Shown here: positions 21,886-29,045 of the stretch, one piece after another
Layout of the letters: each line of letters begins with the position of its first letter
How positions within the stretch are numbered: position 1 is the first letter of the stretch
From: an uncultured Lachnospiraceae bacterium
Lineage (GTDB): Bacteria > Bacillota > Clostridia > Lachnospirales > Lachnospiraceae
Assembly (NCBI GenBank): GCA_947594335.1
Contig: CANQEC010000002.1
Coordinates: 1-29,045, forward strand
Direction: 5' to 3'
Length of the DNA stretch: 29,045 nucleotides
Notes under the pieces: generated by a model
Seen by the model: the letters and a program-made list of their open reading frames with translations, nothing else
Told to the model about the DNA's origin: nothing
The model's database searches: none
Translations under genes and position numbers: made by a program

Positions 21886-22695
21886 ATGTTCTGGACAAGA
21901 CTGGGGAGCGGAATCATACTGGTGGCGATCGCGCTTATCACGATCATAAGCGGGGGGCCGGTGCTCGCGGCGACACTTATGATCGTATCATTAATCGGAA
22001 TTTACGAGCTGTATCGGGTATTCCAGGTGGAGAACAGGGGAACCTGGCTGCTTTCCGGGGCCGGTTATCTGGGGGCAGTCCTCTTTTATGCGTTGTTATT
22101 TTTGAACCCGCAGGCATATACTATGATGGTGCTGACCGGTTCTCTTGTCATCATCATGGCTGTCTACGTATTTACGTATCCCTGTTATCGGGCGCACCAG
22201 ATAGCCGCGGCCTTTTTCTCCATGGTATATGTGGCGGTGATGCTCTCGTATATTTATCTTCTCAGGTGTATGGAACACGGCGCCTATCTGGTATGGCTTG
22301 TCTTTTTTGCTTCCTGGGGCTGTGATACCTGCGCCTACTGCGTCGGAAAACTGATCGGCAGGCATAAGATGACGCCAAAGCTGAGCCCGAAGAAATCGGT
22401 GGAAGGCGCCGTCGGAGGTGCCCTTGGCGCCGCTCTTTTGGGAGCAGTGTACGGAGCTGTGGTGAGAGGGCGCGTTGCATCAGGAGGAAATCTTATCTTG
22501 ATCTTTGCGGTAATCTGCGCGGCGGGAGGCCTTCTTTCCATGATCGGAGATCTCGCCGCCTCAGCGATCAAGAGAAATTACGATATAAAGGATTATGGAA
22601 CGCTGATCCCGGGCCACGGCGGAATCATGGACCGTTTTGACAGCGTCATATTTATAGCGCCGGTAATCTACTACCTGACGCTGTATCTGCTGTAA
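21886..22695 (+). CDS. cdsA: Phosphatidate cytidylyltransferase (CDP-diacylglycerol synthase)
   Basis: 269 residues with about seven to eight membrane helices. It makes CDP-diacylglycerol from phosphatidate and CTP, the branch point of phospholipid synthesis. The C-terminal signature is present: LSPKKSVEGAVGG, then GDLAASAIKR and KDYGTLIPGHGGIMDRFDS. GAGGAGG precedes the ATG, 36 bases after uppS. It has the classical position between uppS and dxr. Confidence 0.96.
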   Translation: MFWTRLGSGIILVAIALITIISGGPVLAATLMIVSLIGIYELYRVFQVENRGTWLLSGAGYLGAVLFYALLFLNPQAYTMMVLTGSLVIIMAVYVFTYPCYRAHQIAAAFFSMVYVAVMLSYIYLLRCMEHGAYLVWLVFFASWGCDTCAYCVGKLIGRHKMTPKLSPKKSVEGAVGGALGAALLGAVYGAVVRGRVASGGNLILIFAVICAAGGLLSMIGDLAASAIKRNYDIKDYGTLIPGHGGIMDRFDSVIFIAPVIYYLTLYLL

Positions 22696-22729
22696 GCGGA
22701 CCGTTTCTGCAGGAGATAGGAGGAATACA

Positions 22730-23872
22730 ATGAAAACAATTTCAATACTGGGCTCTACCGGTTCCATCGGCACTCAGACACTGGAGATCGTCCGCAGGAA
22801 CGAAGATCTGAAGGTTGCCGCCATCAGCGCAGGCCGCAATATACGGCTCCTCGAACAGCAGATCCGGGAATTTCGCCCGCGCCTTGCAGCTGTATGGTCC
22901 GAAAAAGATGCGAAGGAGCTTCGCGTGGCGACGGCGGATCTTGGGACAGAGATCGTATGCGGCATGGAAGGCCTTGAGGCCGTCGCTTCCTGCAAAGAAT
23001 CGGAACTCCTCGTCACGGCGGTAGTCGGGATGATCGGGATTGTTCCGACTGTGACCGCGATCCGCGCCGGAAAAGATATCGCGCTTGCGAACAAGGAAAC
23101 GCTGGTGACGGCAGGCCACATTATCATGCCCCTTGCCAGGGAGGCCGGGGTAAAAATTCTGCCGGTGGACAGCGAACACAGTGCGATTTTTCAGTCTCTG
23201 AACGGGGAGAACCGCTCGCGGATCTCAAAACTTCTGCTGACCGCTTCAGGCGGACCGTTCCGCGGGAAAAAATGGGCGGATCTGGAAAAAATGCAGGTGG
23301 AGGACGCGCTTCGTCATCCGAACTGGTCCATGGGGCAGAAGATTACCGTCGATTCCGCCACCCTGGTAAACAAGGGACTTGAAGTTATGGAGGCGCGATG
23401 GCTGTTCGGCGTGGAACTGGATCAGATCCAGGTAGTCGTCCAGCCGCAGAGCGTCATCCATTCCATGGTGGAATTTGCGGACGGAGCCGTGATCGCTCAG
23501 CTTGGAACTCCCGATATGAAGCTTCCGATCCAGTATGCCCTGTACTATCCGGACCGGCGGTATCTGGCGGGGGACAGACTTGATTTTGCAAAGCTTGGGA
23601 GCATCACGTTCGAAGAACCCGACACGGAAACGTTCCCCGGCCTTTCCTGGGCGGTTGAGGCCGCGCGCATTGGCGGTTCCATGCCGACTGTATTCAACGC
23701 GGCAAACGAGCGTGCGGTGAGCAAATTTCTGCGCAGGGAGATCGGCTTTACTGATATATACAGGATCATCCGCGAGTGCATGGACGCTCATCGCTCGGTC
23801 AGCGATCCCGATATCCGGCAGATTCTGGAAACAGAGCAAAGTGTCTATGATATGATTGAAAGCAGGTGGTAA
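22730..23872 (+). CDS. dxr: 1-deoxy-D-xylulose 5-phosphate reductoisomerase
   Basis: 380 residues. It converts DXP to 2-C-methyl-D-erythritol 4-phosphate with NADPH in the MEP isoprenoid pathway. Motifs: NADPH loop ILGSTGSIGTQTLEI (Gly8-Gly14), ALANKETLVTAG, the metal site LPVDSEHSAIFQ (Asp147, Glu149), LRHPNWSMGQKITVDSATLVNKG split over the active-site loop, and EVMEARWLF. A good AGGAGG precedes the ATG. Isoprenoid units made here feed UppS encoded two genes upstream. The rseP start lies 1 base after its stop. Confidence 0.97.
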   Translation: MKTISILGSTGSIGTQTLEIVRRNEDLKVAAISAGRNIRLLEQQIREFRPRLAAVWSEKDAKELRVATADLGTEIVCGMEGLEAVASCKESELLVTAVVGMIGIVPTVTAIRAGKDIALANKETLVTAGHIIMPLAREAGVKILPVDSEHSAIFQSLNGENRSRISKLLLTASGGPFRGKKWADLEKMQVEDALRHPNWSMGQKITVDSATLVNKGLEVMEARWLFGVELDQIQVVVQPQSVIHSMVEFADGAVIAQLGTPDMKLPIQYALYYPDRRYLAGDRLDFAKLGSITFEEPDTETFPGLSWAVEAARIGGSMPTVFNAANERAVSKFLRREIGFTDIYRIIRECMDAHRSVSDPDIRQILETEQSVYDMIESRW

Positions 23873-23873
23873 A

Positions 23874-24917
23874 TTGAATATAATTGTTGCGCTGCTGGTG
23901 TTCAGCGTGATCATAATCGTACATGAATTCGGGCATTTTCTTCTCGCGAAAATGAACAGGATCACCGTGGTGGAATTTTCCCTCGGCATGGGTCCAAGGC
24001 TTTTGAGCTTCACAAAAGGAGGCACCCGTTACTCCTGGAAGCTGCTGCCTTTCGGCGGATCCTGCATGATGCTCGGCGAGGACGGCGATGAAGAGGGCGA
24101 AGGCACGTTCGGGAACGCTTCCGTATGGGCCCGTATCTCTGTGATCGCTGCCGGACCTCTGTTCAATTTTATCCTTGCATTTGTTCTGTCGGTTTTTATT
24201 GTGGGGAATGTCGGGTATGACGCGCCCGTTCTGCCGGGAGTATCCGAAGGTTCTCCGGCGCAGGCAGGGGGGTTGCAGACGGGAGACAGGATCATCCGCA
24301 TGAACGGAAAGCGTATACGGCTGTACCGCCAGATCTCCAACTATGTCATGTTCCATCAGGAGGACTTCGGGCAGGGCGGATCCGTCCGCTTTGAGTATGA
24401 GCGCGGCGGAAAAATCTACGAGACGAAGATTACGCCGGCAGTCATGGACGGAGCCTACCGCTTTGGCATTCCGGGCAGCAATTACCGGGTCCGCACCGGT
24501 CCCATTGATACGCTCCGGTACAGCGCCTATGAGGTATATTACTGGATCGATGTCACGATACAGAGTCTTGGAATGCTTGTGCACGGTGGGGTAAGTCTCG
24601 ACGATATGTCGGGTCCTGTGGGGGTAGTGGACATGATCGGCGACACATACGAAGAAAGCCGCTCCTCCGGCCTCTTTTACATCTGGCTGAATATGCTGAA
24701 TATCGCGATACTCCTCACGGCGAACCTCGGCGTTATGAATCTGCTGCCGATCCCGGCCCTTGACGGGGGCAGGCTTGTCTTTCTGATTCTCGAGGCAGTA
24801 AGAGGGCGGAGAGTCAATCAGGAGATGGAGGCCAGGATCCATTTTGCAGGGCTGCTTCTTTTGATGCTTCTGATGGTAGTCATTATGTTTAATGATGTGA
24901 GGAAAATCCTTTTCTAG
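23874..24917 (+). CDS. rseP: RseP-type intramembrane site-2 zinc metalloprotease
   Basis: About 347 residues. A first membrane helix carries the zinc motif HEFGH (17-21). A PDZ domain is at about 110-190 (GVSEGSPAQAGGLQTGDRI), and the second active-site helix has NLLPIPALDGGRLVF, which supplies the third zinc ligand. Site-2 proteases cut membrane-bound anti-sigma factors and leftover signal peptides. The start is a TTG at 23874: AGGTGG, which runs into the dxr stop region, lies 4 bases before it, and the protein then begins with the usual (M)NIIVALLVFS. The alternative TTG at 23856 has no ribosome site. The usual downstream ispG is not present. Confidence 0.93.
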   Translation: MNIIVALLVFSVIIIVHEFGHFLLAKMNRITVVEFSLGMGPRLLSFTKGGTRYSWKLLPFGGSCMMLGEDGDEEGEGTFGNASVWARISVIAAGPLFNFILAFVLSVFIVGNVGYDAPVLPGVSEGSPAQAGGLQTGDRIIRMNGKRIRLYRQISNYVMFHQEDFGQGGSVRFEYERGGKIYETKITPAVMDGAYRFGIPGSNYRVRTGPIDTLRYSAYEVYYWIDVTIQSLGMLVHGGVSLDDMSGPVGVVDMIGDTYEESRSSGLFYIWLNMLNIAILLTANLGVMNLLPIPALDGGRLVFLILEAVRGRRVNQEMEARIHFAGLLLLMLLMVVIMFNDVRKILF

Positions 24918-24946
24918 TTGACAAAATCACAAAATAATGGTATACA
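24918..24946 (+). promoter_or_regulatory. Strong promoter directly after rseP (upstream recA promoter or small RNA promoter)
   Basis: A perfect TTGACA (24918-24923) starting at the base after the rseP stop, 17-base spacer, -10 TATACA (24941-24946). No coding sequence lies between it and recA, 190 bases away. Confidence 0.75.
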
Positions 24947-24967
24947 ATAATTATCGTTTCTACGTCG

Positions 24968-24994
24968 CTGCCGGCCGGGTGATCTGGCCGGCAG
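24968..24994 (+). other. Stable hairpin in the distal recA leader
   Basis: CTGCCGGCC pairs perfectly with GGCCGGCAG across a 9-base loop, about 15 bases into the transcript from the 24918 promoter. No T-tract follows. Confidence 0.6.
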
Positions 24995-25068
24995 AGGATC
25001 GTCACAGGATTCCAGGCACGCAGTTCGGGTTGCACTTATTGTTTTATTCCCACAGGATGCAAATATGC

Positions 25069-25097
25069 TTGACAAACACTTCCCGCGGGTTTATAGT
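25069..25097 (+). promoter_or_regulatory. Promoter of recA (LexA-controlled)
   Basis: A perfect -35 TTGACA (25069-25074), 17-base spacer, -10 TATAGT (25092-25097). The transcript would start at about 25104, next to the LexA box. Confidence 0.9.
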
Positions 25098-25107
25098 ATC
25101 AAAGAGA

Positions 25108-25121
25108 CGAACATAAGTTCG
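25108..25121 (+). promoter_or_regulatory. LexA (SOS) operator of recA
   Basis: CGAAC-ATAA-GTTCG, a perfect inverted repeat matching the Gram-positive LexA/DinR box (CGAACnnnnGTTCG). It sits at the transcript start, where LexA would block initiation until DNA damage. Confidence 0.95.
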
Positions 25122-25138
25122 ATATAAGGAGACAGAAT

Positions 25139-26269
25139 ATGGGACAGGATGATAAAATGAAGGCACTGGAAGCTGCCCTCGCACAGATTGAGAAGCAGTT
25201 CGGCAAAGGTTCCGTAATGAAGCTCGGAGCAGAAGCGAATATGAATGTGGAAACAGTTCCCACGGGCTCTCTGAGCCTTGATATAGCGCTTGGCCTTGGA
25301 GGGATCCCCAAAGGGCGTATTGTGGAAATTTACGGCCCTGAGTCAAGCGGAAAGACGACGGTGGCCCTGCACATGGTAGCGGAGGTTCAAAAGCGCGGCG
25401 GCATTGCCGGCTTTATCGACGCGGAGCACGCGCTCGACCCGGTTTACGCGAAAAATATCGGCGTCGATATTGACAATCTTTACATTTCCCAGCCGGATAA
25501 CGGGGAACAGGCGCTTGAGATCACGGAGACAATGGTCCGTTCCGGCGCTGTCGATATTATTATTGTCGATTCCGTGGCGGCTCTTGTTCCGAAAGCGGAG
25601 ATCGACGGGGACATGGGAGACAGCCATGTCGGACTGCATGCCCGTCTGATGTCCCAGGCCCTCCGCAAGCTTACCGGCGTCATCAGCAAGTCAAACTGCA
25701 GCGTGATCTTTATCAATCAGCTCAGGGAGAAAGTAGGCGTCATGTTTGGCAATCCTGAAACCACTACCGGCGGACGCGCGCTGAAATTCTATTCCTCCAT
25801 CCGCATGGATGTCAGAAGAACGGAGTCTTTGAAACAGAGCGGCGAGGTGATCGGCAACCGCACGCGGGTCAAGGTGGTGAAGAATAAAATCGCTCCGCCT
25901 TTTAAGGAGGCGGAATTTGATATCATGTTCGGAAAGGGAATCTCACGGGAAGGAGATATCCTTGATCTTGCCGCGGCAAACAATATCATCAACAAGAGCG
26001 GGGCCTGGTACGGATACGAAGGGAACAAGATCGGTCAGGGACGTGAAAACGCGAAAATCTATCTCAGGGAACACCCGGAGATCATGGAGGAAGTGGAACA
26101 GAAGGTTCGCCAAAAATACGGCCTGATTCCTCCGTCAGAAGAGCCTGAAGCGCAGGAATCCGGCCAGACGGCCGCCGGAGGGAAGAAGTCCCGGGCGGAG
26201 GAATTTCCGGAGGATGATCCGGAGGACGATCTCTTTGAGCAGCTTGAAAAAGATATGGATATGGAGTAA
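25139..26269 (+). CDS. recA: Recombinase RecA
   Basis: 376 residues. An ATP-driven strand-exchange protein and co-protease for LexA. Motifs: Walker A GPESSGKTT (66-74), FIDAEHALDPVYA, Walker B VDIIIVDSVAALVPKAE, and loops L1/L2 (DSHVGLHARLMSQALRKL; NQLREKVGVMFGNPETTTGG). The core ends KNKIAPPFKEAEFDI, followed by a C-terminal extension of about 40 residues ending in an acidic tail (EEFPEDDPEDDLFEQLEKDMDME). The AAGGAGA ribosome site is well placed. It lies in an operon with recX, 7 bases downstream. Confidence 0.98.
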   Translation: MGQDDKMKALEAALAQIEKQFGKGSVMKLGAEANMNVETVPTGSLSLDIALGLGGIPKGRIVEIYGPESSGKTTVALHMVAEVQKRGGIAGFIDAEHALDPVYAKNIGVDIDNLYISQPDNGEQALEITETMVRSGAVDIIIVDSVAALVPKAEIDGDMGDSHVGLHARLMSQALRKLTGVISKSNCSVIFINQLREKVGVMFGNPETTTGGRALKFYSSIRMDVRRTESLKQSGEVIGNRTRVKVVKNKIAPPFKEAEFDIMFGKGISREGDILDLAAANNIINKSGAWYGYEGNKIGQGRENAKIYLREHPEIMEEVEQKVRQKYGLIPPSEEPEAQESGQTAAGGKKSRAEEFPEDDPEDDLFEQLEKDMDME

Positions 26270-26276
26270 ATGAGCG

Positions 26277-26873
26277 ATGTATCGGATCAGCAGATTTGAA
26301 TCAGTATCAGCCACCCGGTATCTGGTTCATCTCGAGGGGGGAGAATTCTTCCCCCTGAATAAAACGGAAGCAGAGCGTTACGGCATCCGCAAAGGCGTAA
26401 TTTTAACGGAAGAAGCCTACCATGAAATCATGGACGAGCTGCTTCCGAAAAAAGTATGCAAAAGAGCGATGTATTATCTGCTGAAGATGGACCGGACAGA
26501 GTCCCAGCTTCGAAAAAAGCTCAGGGATTCCCTGTATCCGGATTCTTTGATCGACTATGCGATTGACTATGTAAAAAGCTTTCACTATATCGACGATGTC
26601 CGCTACGCGGCGGCCTATATCGAATACCGCAGGGACAGCCGCAGCCGGCGGCAGCTTGTAAGCGAGCTGAAAGGCAAAGGGGTTTCTTCGGAGGATATTG
26701 AAAAGGCGTTTGAGCAGACAGGACTTCCGGACGAGGAGGACCAGATCCGGTACTGGCAGGAAAAAAGACATTACCGCCCGGAGGAAGCCGACTGGAAAGA
26801 GCGGGAAAAATTTTATCAGTTTCTTATGAGAAAAGGGTTTTCCCTGTCCGCGATCAGAAAAGTGCTGGGATAA
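26277..26873 (+). CDS. recX: RecA regulator RecX
   Basis: 198 residues. RecX binds RecA filaments and limits their growth. The N-terminal arm (YRISRFESVSATRYLVHLEGGEFF split) precedes three RecX helical repeats. Visible marks: AMYYLLKMDRTESQLRKKL, IDYVKSFHYIDDVRYAAAYIEYRRD and RSRRQLVSELKGKGVSSEDIEKAF. The position directly after recA is the classic arrangement and means recX is also under SOS control. The ribosome site is a GGAG within the last recA codons. Confidence 0.93.
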   Translation: MYRISRFESVSATRYLVHLEGGEFFPLNKTEAERYGIRKGVILTEEAYHEIMDELLPKKVCKRAMYYLLKMDRTESQLRKKLRDSLYPDSLIDYAIDYVKSFHYIDDVRYAAAYIEYRRDSRSRRQLVSELKGKGVSSEDIEKAFEQTGLPDEEDQIRYWQEKRHYRPEEADWKEREKFYQFLMRKGFSLSAIRKVLG

Positions 26874-26908
26874 ATGCGCTTCGGACCTTTCGGATTCAAA
26901 AATTTCTA

Positions 26909-26937
26909 TTGACAAAAACGGTTTTCAATGATAATGT
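26909..26937 (+). promoter_or_regulatory. Promoter of the leuA T-box transcript
   Basis: A perfect TTGACA (26909-26914), 17-base spacer, -10 TAATGT (26932-26937). The transcript would start near 26945. Confidence 0.85.
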
Positions 26938-26944
26938 ATGAGCA

Positions 26945-27270
26945 ATTGAATTTTAGCTAAATGCGTTGAAGGGGAATAGTACTTCAGCTGGTTTTTTTCA
27001 GAGAGGTATCGGTTGGTGTGAGATATCAGAGACGGTTGTGGGAACTCGCCCCGGAGCGGCTGCCCCAAATTGTGTTCCGCATCCGGCAAGGGGGTATTTG
27101 GAACAGAGAGTAGGCGCAGACGGTATCCCGCCGTTATATGGGAAGGATATAGGAGACGTATGGGATGTCTTTCGTATCTGTAAGTGTGTGAGTATTCATG
27201 AATAAGAGTGGTACCGCGAAAGGTTTTGTATCTTCCGTCTCTTTGGCTTTGGCCTCAGGGGCGGTTTTTT
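26945..27270 (+). promoter_or_regulatory. T-box riboswitch, leucine specific (CUC specifier)
   Basis: Stem I has an AGTA S-turn element (26978-26981), the AG-bulge/distal-loop sequence GAGAGGTATC-GGTTGGTGTGA (27001-27021) and a specifier region GGGAACTCGCC, with CTC (Leu) at 27045-27047. The T-box TGGTACCGCG, which pairs with the uncharged tRNA end, is at 27209-27218. The leader ends in a terminator. Uncharged tRNA-Leu(GAG) would stabilise the antiterminator and switch on leuA. The class is certain; the specifier is read by position and by the downstream gene. Confidence 0.93.
27235..27270 (+). terminator. Regulated terminator of the T-box leader
   Basis: CCGTCTCT (27235-27242) pairs with AGGGGCGG (27257-27264) with G-U pairs allowed, followed by TTTTTT (27265-27270). 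It competes with the T-box antiterminator. Confidence 0.88.
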
Positions 27271-27322
27271 AATCCAGGAAAAATCCGGAATTTCAAAAAA
27301 AGCAGAGAAAGGGAGAAGAAAA

Positions 27323-28999
27323 ATGATGAATTACAGAAAGTACACAAGACAGTATTTTATGCCGCCGGTCCGCAGCATGAAATGGGCGGAGAAGGAATAT
27401 GTCGATCACGCCCCGATCTGGTGCAGCGTTGATCTCCGCGACGGCAATCAGGCTCTTGTGGTTCCAATGTCCCTGGAACAGAAGATTAATTTTTTCAAGC
27501 TTCTTGTAAAAATCGGTTTCAAGGAGATCGAGGTGGGATTTCCGGCCGCGTCCGAAACGGAATATCAGTTCCTGCGCGCGCTGATTGAGCAGAATCTTAT
27601 TCCGGATGACGTAACGATCCAGGTGCTTACGCAGGCGCGCGATCACATCATCCGCAAAACATTTGACGCGCTCAAAGGAGCGAAAAAGGCAATCGTCCAC
27701 GTATATAATTCTACTTCTCTCGCACAGCGCGAGCAGGTGTTCCGCAAATCGAAGGAAGAGATTCTTCAGATTGCGGTGGACGGTGCAAAGCTTTTGAAGG
27801 AGCTGGCCGAGGAGGCTCACGCAGATTACCAGTTCGAGTACAGTCCGGAGAGCTTCACCGGTACGGAAGTCGATTATGCCGTTGACGTATGCAACGCAGT
27901 TCTTGACGTATGGCAGCCTTCCGCGGACAGGAAAGCGATCATCAACCTTCCGAGCACCGTGCAGATGTCGATGCCGCACGTATACGCAAGCCAGATCGAA
28001 TATGTCAATGATCATCTGAAATATCGTGAGAATGTGATTATCTCCCTTCATCCGCACAACGACCGCGGATGCGGAATCTCCGACGCGGAGATGGGACTTC
28101 TGGCAGGTGCCGACCGTATTGAGGGTACGTTGTTCGGAAACGGAGAGCGCACCGGAAATGTTGACATCGTCACGCTGGCAATGAACATGTACGCACAGGG
28201 AGTGGATCCGAAGCTTGACTTTACGAATATGACGGATGTATCTGAATCATACGAAAGCTATACGGGCATGAAAGTGGATGAGAGGAGTCCGTACAGCGGC
28301 GCCCTTGTATTTGCCGCGTTCTCCGGTTCCCATCAGGATGCGATCGCAAAGGGAATGAAATACCGCGAAGAGAATCACAGCGAGATCTGGACCGTACCGT
28401 ATCTGCCGATCGATCCCACCGATATCGGGAGATCCTATGACGCGGATGTCATCCGCATCAACAGCCAGTCAGGCAAGGGCGGCGTGGGCTACATCCTCGA
28501 GCAGCATTACGGCCTGAAGCTTCCCAAGAAAATGCGCGAGGCGATGGGATATATCGCGAAAGATGCTTCCGATCTGCGCCAGAAGGAGCTGTCTCCGGAA
28601 GAAATCTTCCAGCTGTTCAAGGAAAAATTCGAGAACATTACAACGCCTTACAGTATTGACGAGGTCCATTTCAAGCAGCATAACGGTATTATCGCGGAGG
28701 TGACCGCCACATACGGAGGAAAAAGAAGCGTTATCGTCGCCTCCGGAAACGGCCGCCTGAATGCGGTCAGCAATGCCATGAAGCGTCATTTCCGTCTGGA
28801 GTATGATCTTGTAACGTACGAGGAGCACGCGCTTGAGCAGAGTTCAAGCTCCCGCGCGATCGCGTATGTCGGTATCCGTGATAAAAGCGGCAAGATCCAC
28901 TGGGGCGCAGGCCTGGATGTGGATATCATCCGCGCTTCCATTGACGCGCTTTTGACAGCGATCAATCATATGTCCGAATCGCATGCAAAGCAGGCATAG
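27323..28999 (+). CDS. leuA: 2-isopropylmalate synthase (long form)
   Basis: 558 residues, matching the longer LeuA branch. It condenses acetyl-CoA with 2-ketoisovalerate, the first committed step of leucine synthesis. The catalytic barrel has WCSVDLRDGNQALVVPMS with the metal-binding Asp, GFKEIEVGFPAASETEYQF, and SLHPHNDRGCGISDAEM with the HxH metal site. GTLFGNGERTGNVDIVTL follows. A C-terminal LeuA dimer/regulatory domain runs from about residue 430 (TTPYSIDEVHFKQHNG; DVDIIRASIDALLTAIN). AAGGGAG precedes the ATG at 7 bases; the next ATG codon is also possible. Leucine feedback and T-box control fit each other. Confidence 0.96.
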   Translation: MMNYRKYTRQYFMPPVRSMKWAEKEYVDHAPIWCSVDLRDGNQALVVPMSLEQKINFFKLLVKIGFKEIEVGFPAASETEYQFLRALIEQNLIPDDVTIQVLTQARDHIIRKTFDALKGAKKAIVHVYNSTSLAQREQVFRKSKEEILQIAVDGAKLLKELAEEAHADYQFEYSPESFTGTEVDYAVDVCNAVLDVWQPSADRKAIINLPSTVQMSMPHVYASQIEYVNDHLKYRENVIISLHPHNDRGCGISDAEMGLLAGADRIEGTLFGNGERTGNVDIVTLAMNMYAQGVDPKLDFTNMTDVSESYESYTGMKVDERSPYSGALVFAAFSGSHQDAIAKGMKYREENHSEIWTVPYLPIDPTDIGRSYDADVIRINSQSGKGGVGYILEQHYGLKLPKKMREAMGYIAKDASDLRQKELSPEEIFQLFKEKFENITTPYSIDEVHFKQHNGIIAEVTATYGGKRSVIVASGNGRLNAVSNAMKRHFRLEYDLVTYEEHALEQSSSSRAIAYVGIRDKSGKIHWGAGLDVDIIRASIDALLTAINHMSESHAKQA

Positions 29000-29015
29000 C
29001 AGGGAATGTTCAGAT

Positions 29016-29045
29016 AAAGACAGGCTGCGCAGCCTGTCTTTACTG
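29016..29045 (+). terminator. Intrinsic terminator of leuA
   Basis: AAAGACAGGCTGC and GCAGCCTGTCTTT form a perfect 13-bp palindrome (29016-29041), 16 bases after the leuA stop; the window ends just after it. Confidence 0.85.

Noticed and set aside
26966..27205. A 79-codon open frame in the leuA leader
   Set aside because: It runs through the conserved T-box stems; the RNA structure explains the sequence and there is no ribosome site.

Overview
The window looks like chromosome from a low-to-mid GC Firmicute of class Clostridia, most likely family Lachnospiraceae. The evidence is a CodY C-terminus, a CIRCE-controlled groES-groEL pair, a T-box leader, a Gram-positive LexA box, strong Shine-Dalgarno sequences with GTG and TTG starts, the pyrH-frr-uppS-cdsA-dxr-rseP order, and two small membrane proteins of a type I associate with Lachnospiraceae. 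There is no phage, integrase, transposase, rRNA or CRISPR array. Species cannot be named from the sequence alone.

Layout. 1-454 is the 3' end of codY, followed by a terminator. 661-2951 is promoter, CIRCE, groES and groEL. 3116-4390 holds two membrane proteins of unknown function. 4489-6061 is guaB with its own promoter. 6299-8565 holds a membrane-anchored amidase and a HEAT-repeat RNA-methyltransferase-like protein. 8663-9974 is a minus-strand block with tRNA-Gly(GCC) and fba. 10085-11618 is a structured leader with a candidate upstream peptide, then mgtE. 11701-16838 is a cell-surface glycan-type cassette: GT2 glycosyltransferase and ATP-grasp ligase on plus, and a flippase and CapK-like adenylating enzyme on minus, converging on a shared terminator. 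17043-19628 is a P-type ATPase. 19728-24917 is pyrH, frr, uppS, cdsA, dxr, rseP, coupling UMP/CDP supply and ribosome recycling to undecaprenyl, isoprenoid and phospholipid synthesis. 25139-26873 is recA-recX under a LexA box. 26909-29041 is a Leu T-box leader, leuA and its terminator.

The most unusual feature is a dispersed family of small structured intergenic elements: five copies of about 50-87 bp plus one half copy, at 508, 6117, 8574(-), 9809(-), 13911 and 21034. Each lies just after the 3' end of a gene, usually right after its intrinsic terminator, and in the same orientation as that gene. Their stems vary by compensatory changes. The second is the mgtE leader, which has a 13-bp long-range stem burying the ribosome site of a 45-codon ORF. 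That ORF contains a Pro-Gly-Pro-Trp-Pro stretch and overlaps the mgtE start. I see no M-box there, so it may be an undescribed control of Mg2+ transport. Other points are overlapping divergent promoters at 16918-16969, tandem recA promoters, and a changed catalytic motif in the HEAT-methyltransferase.
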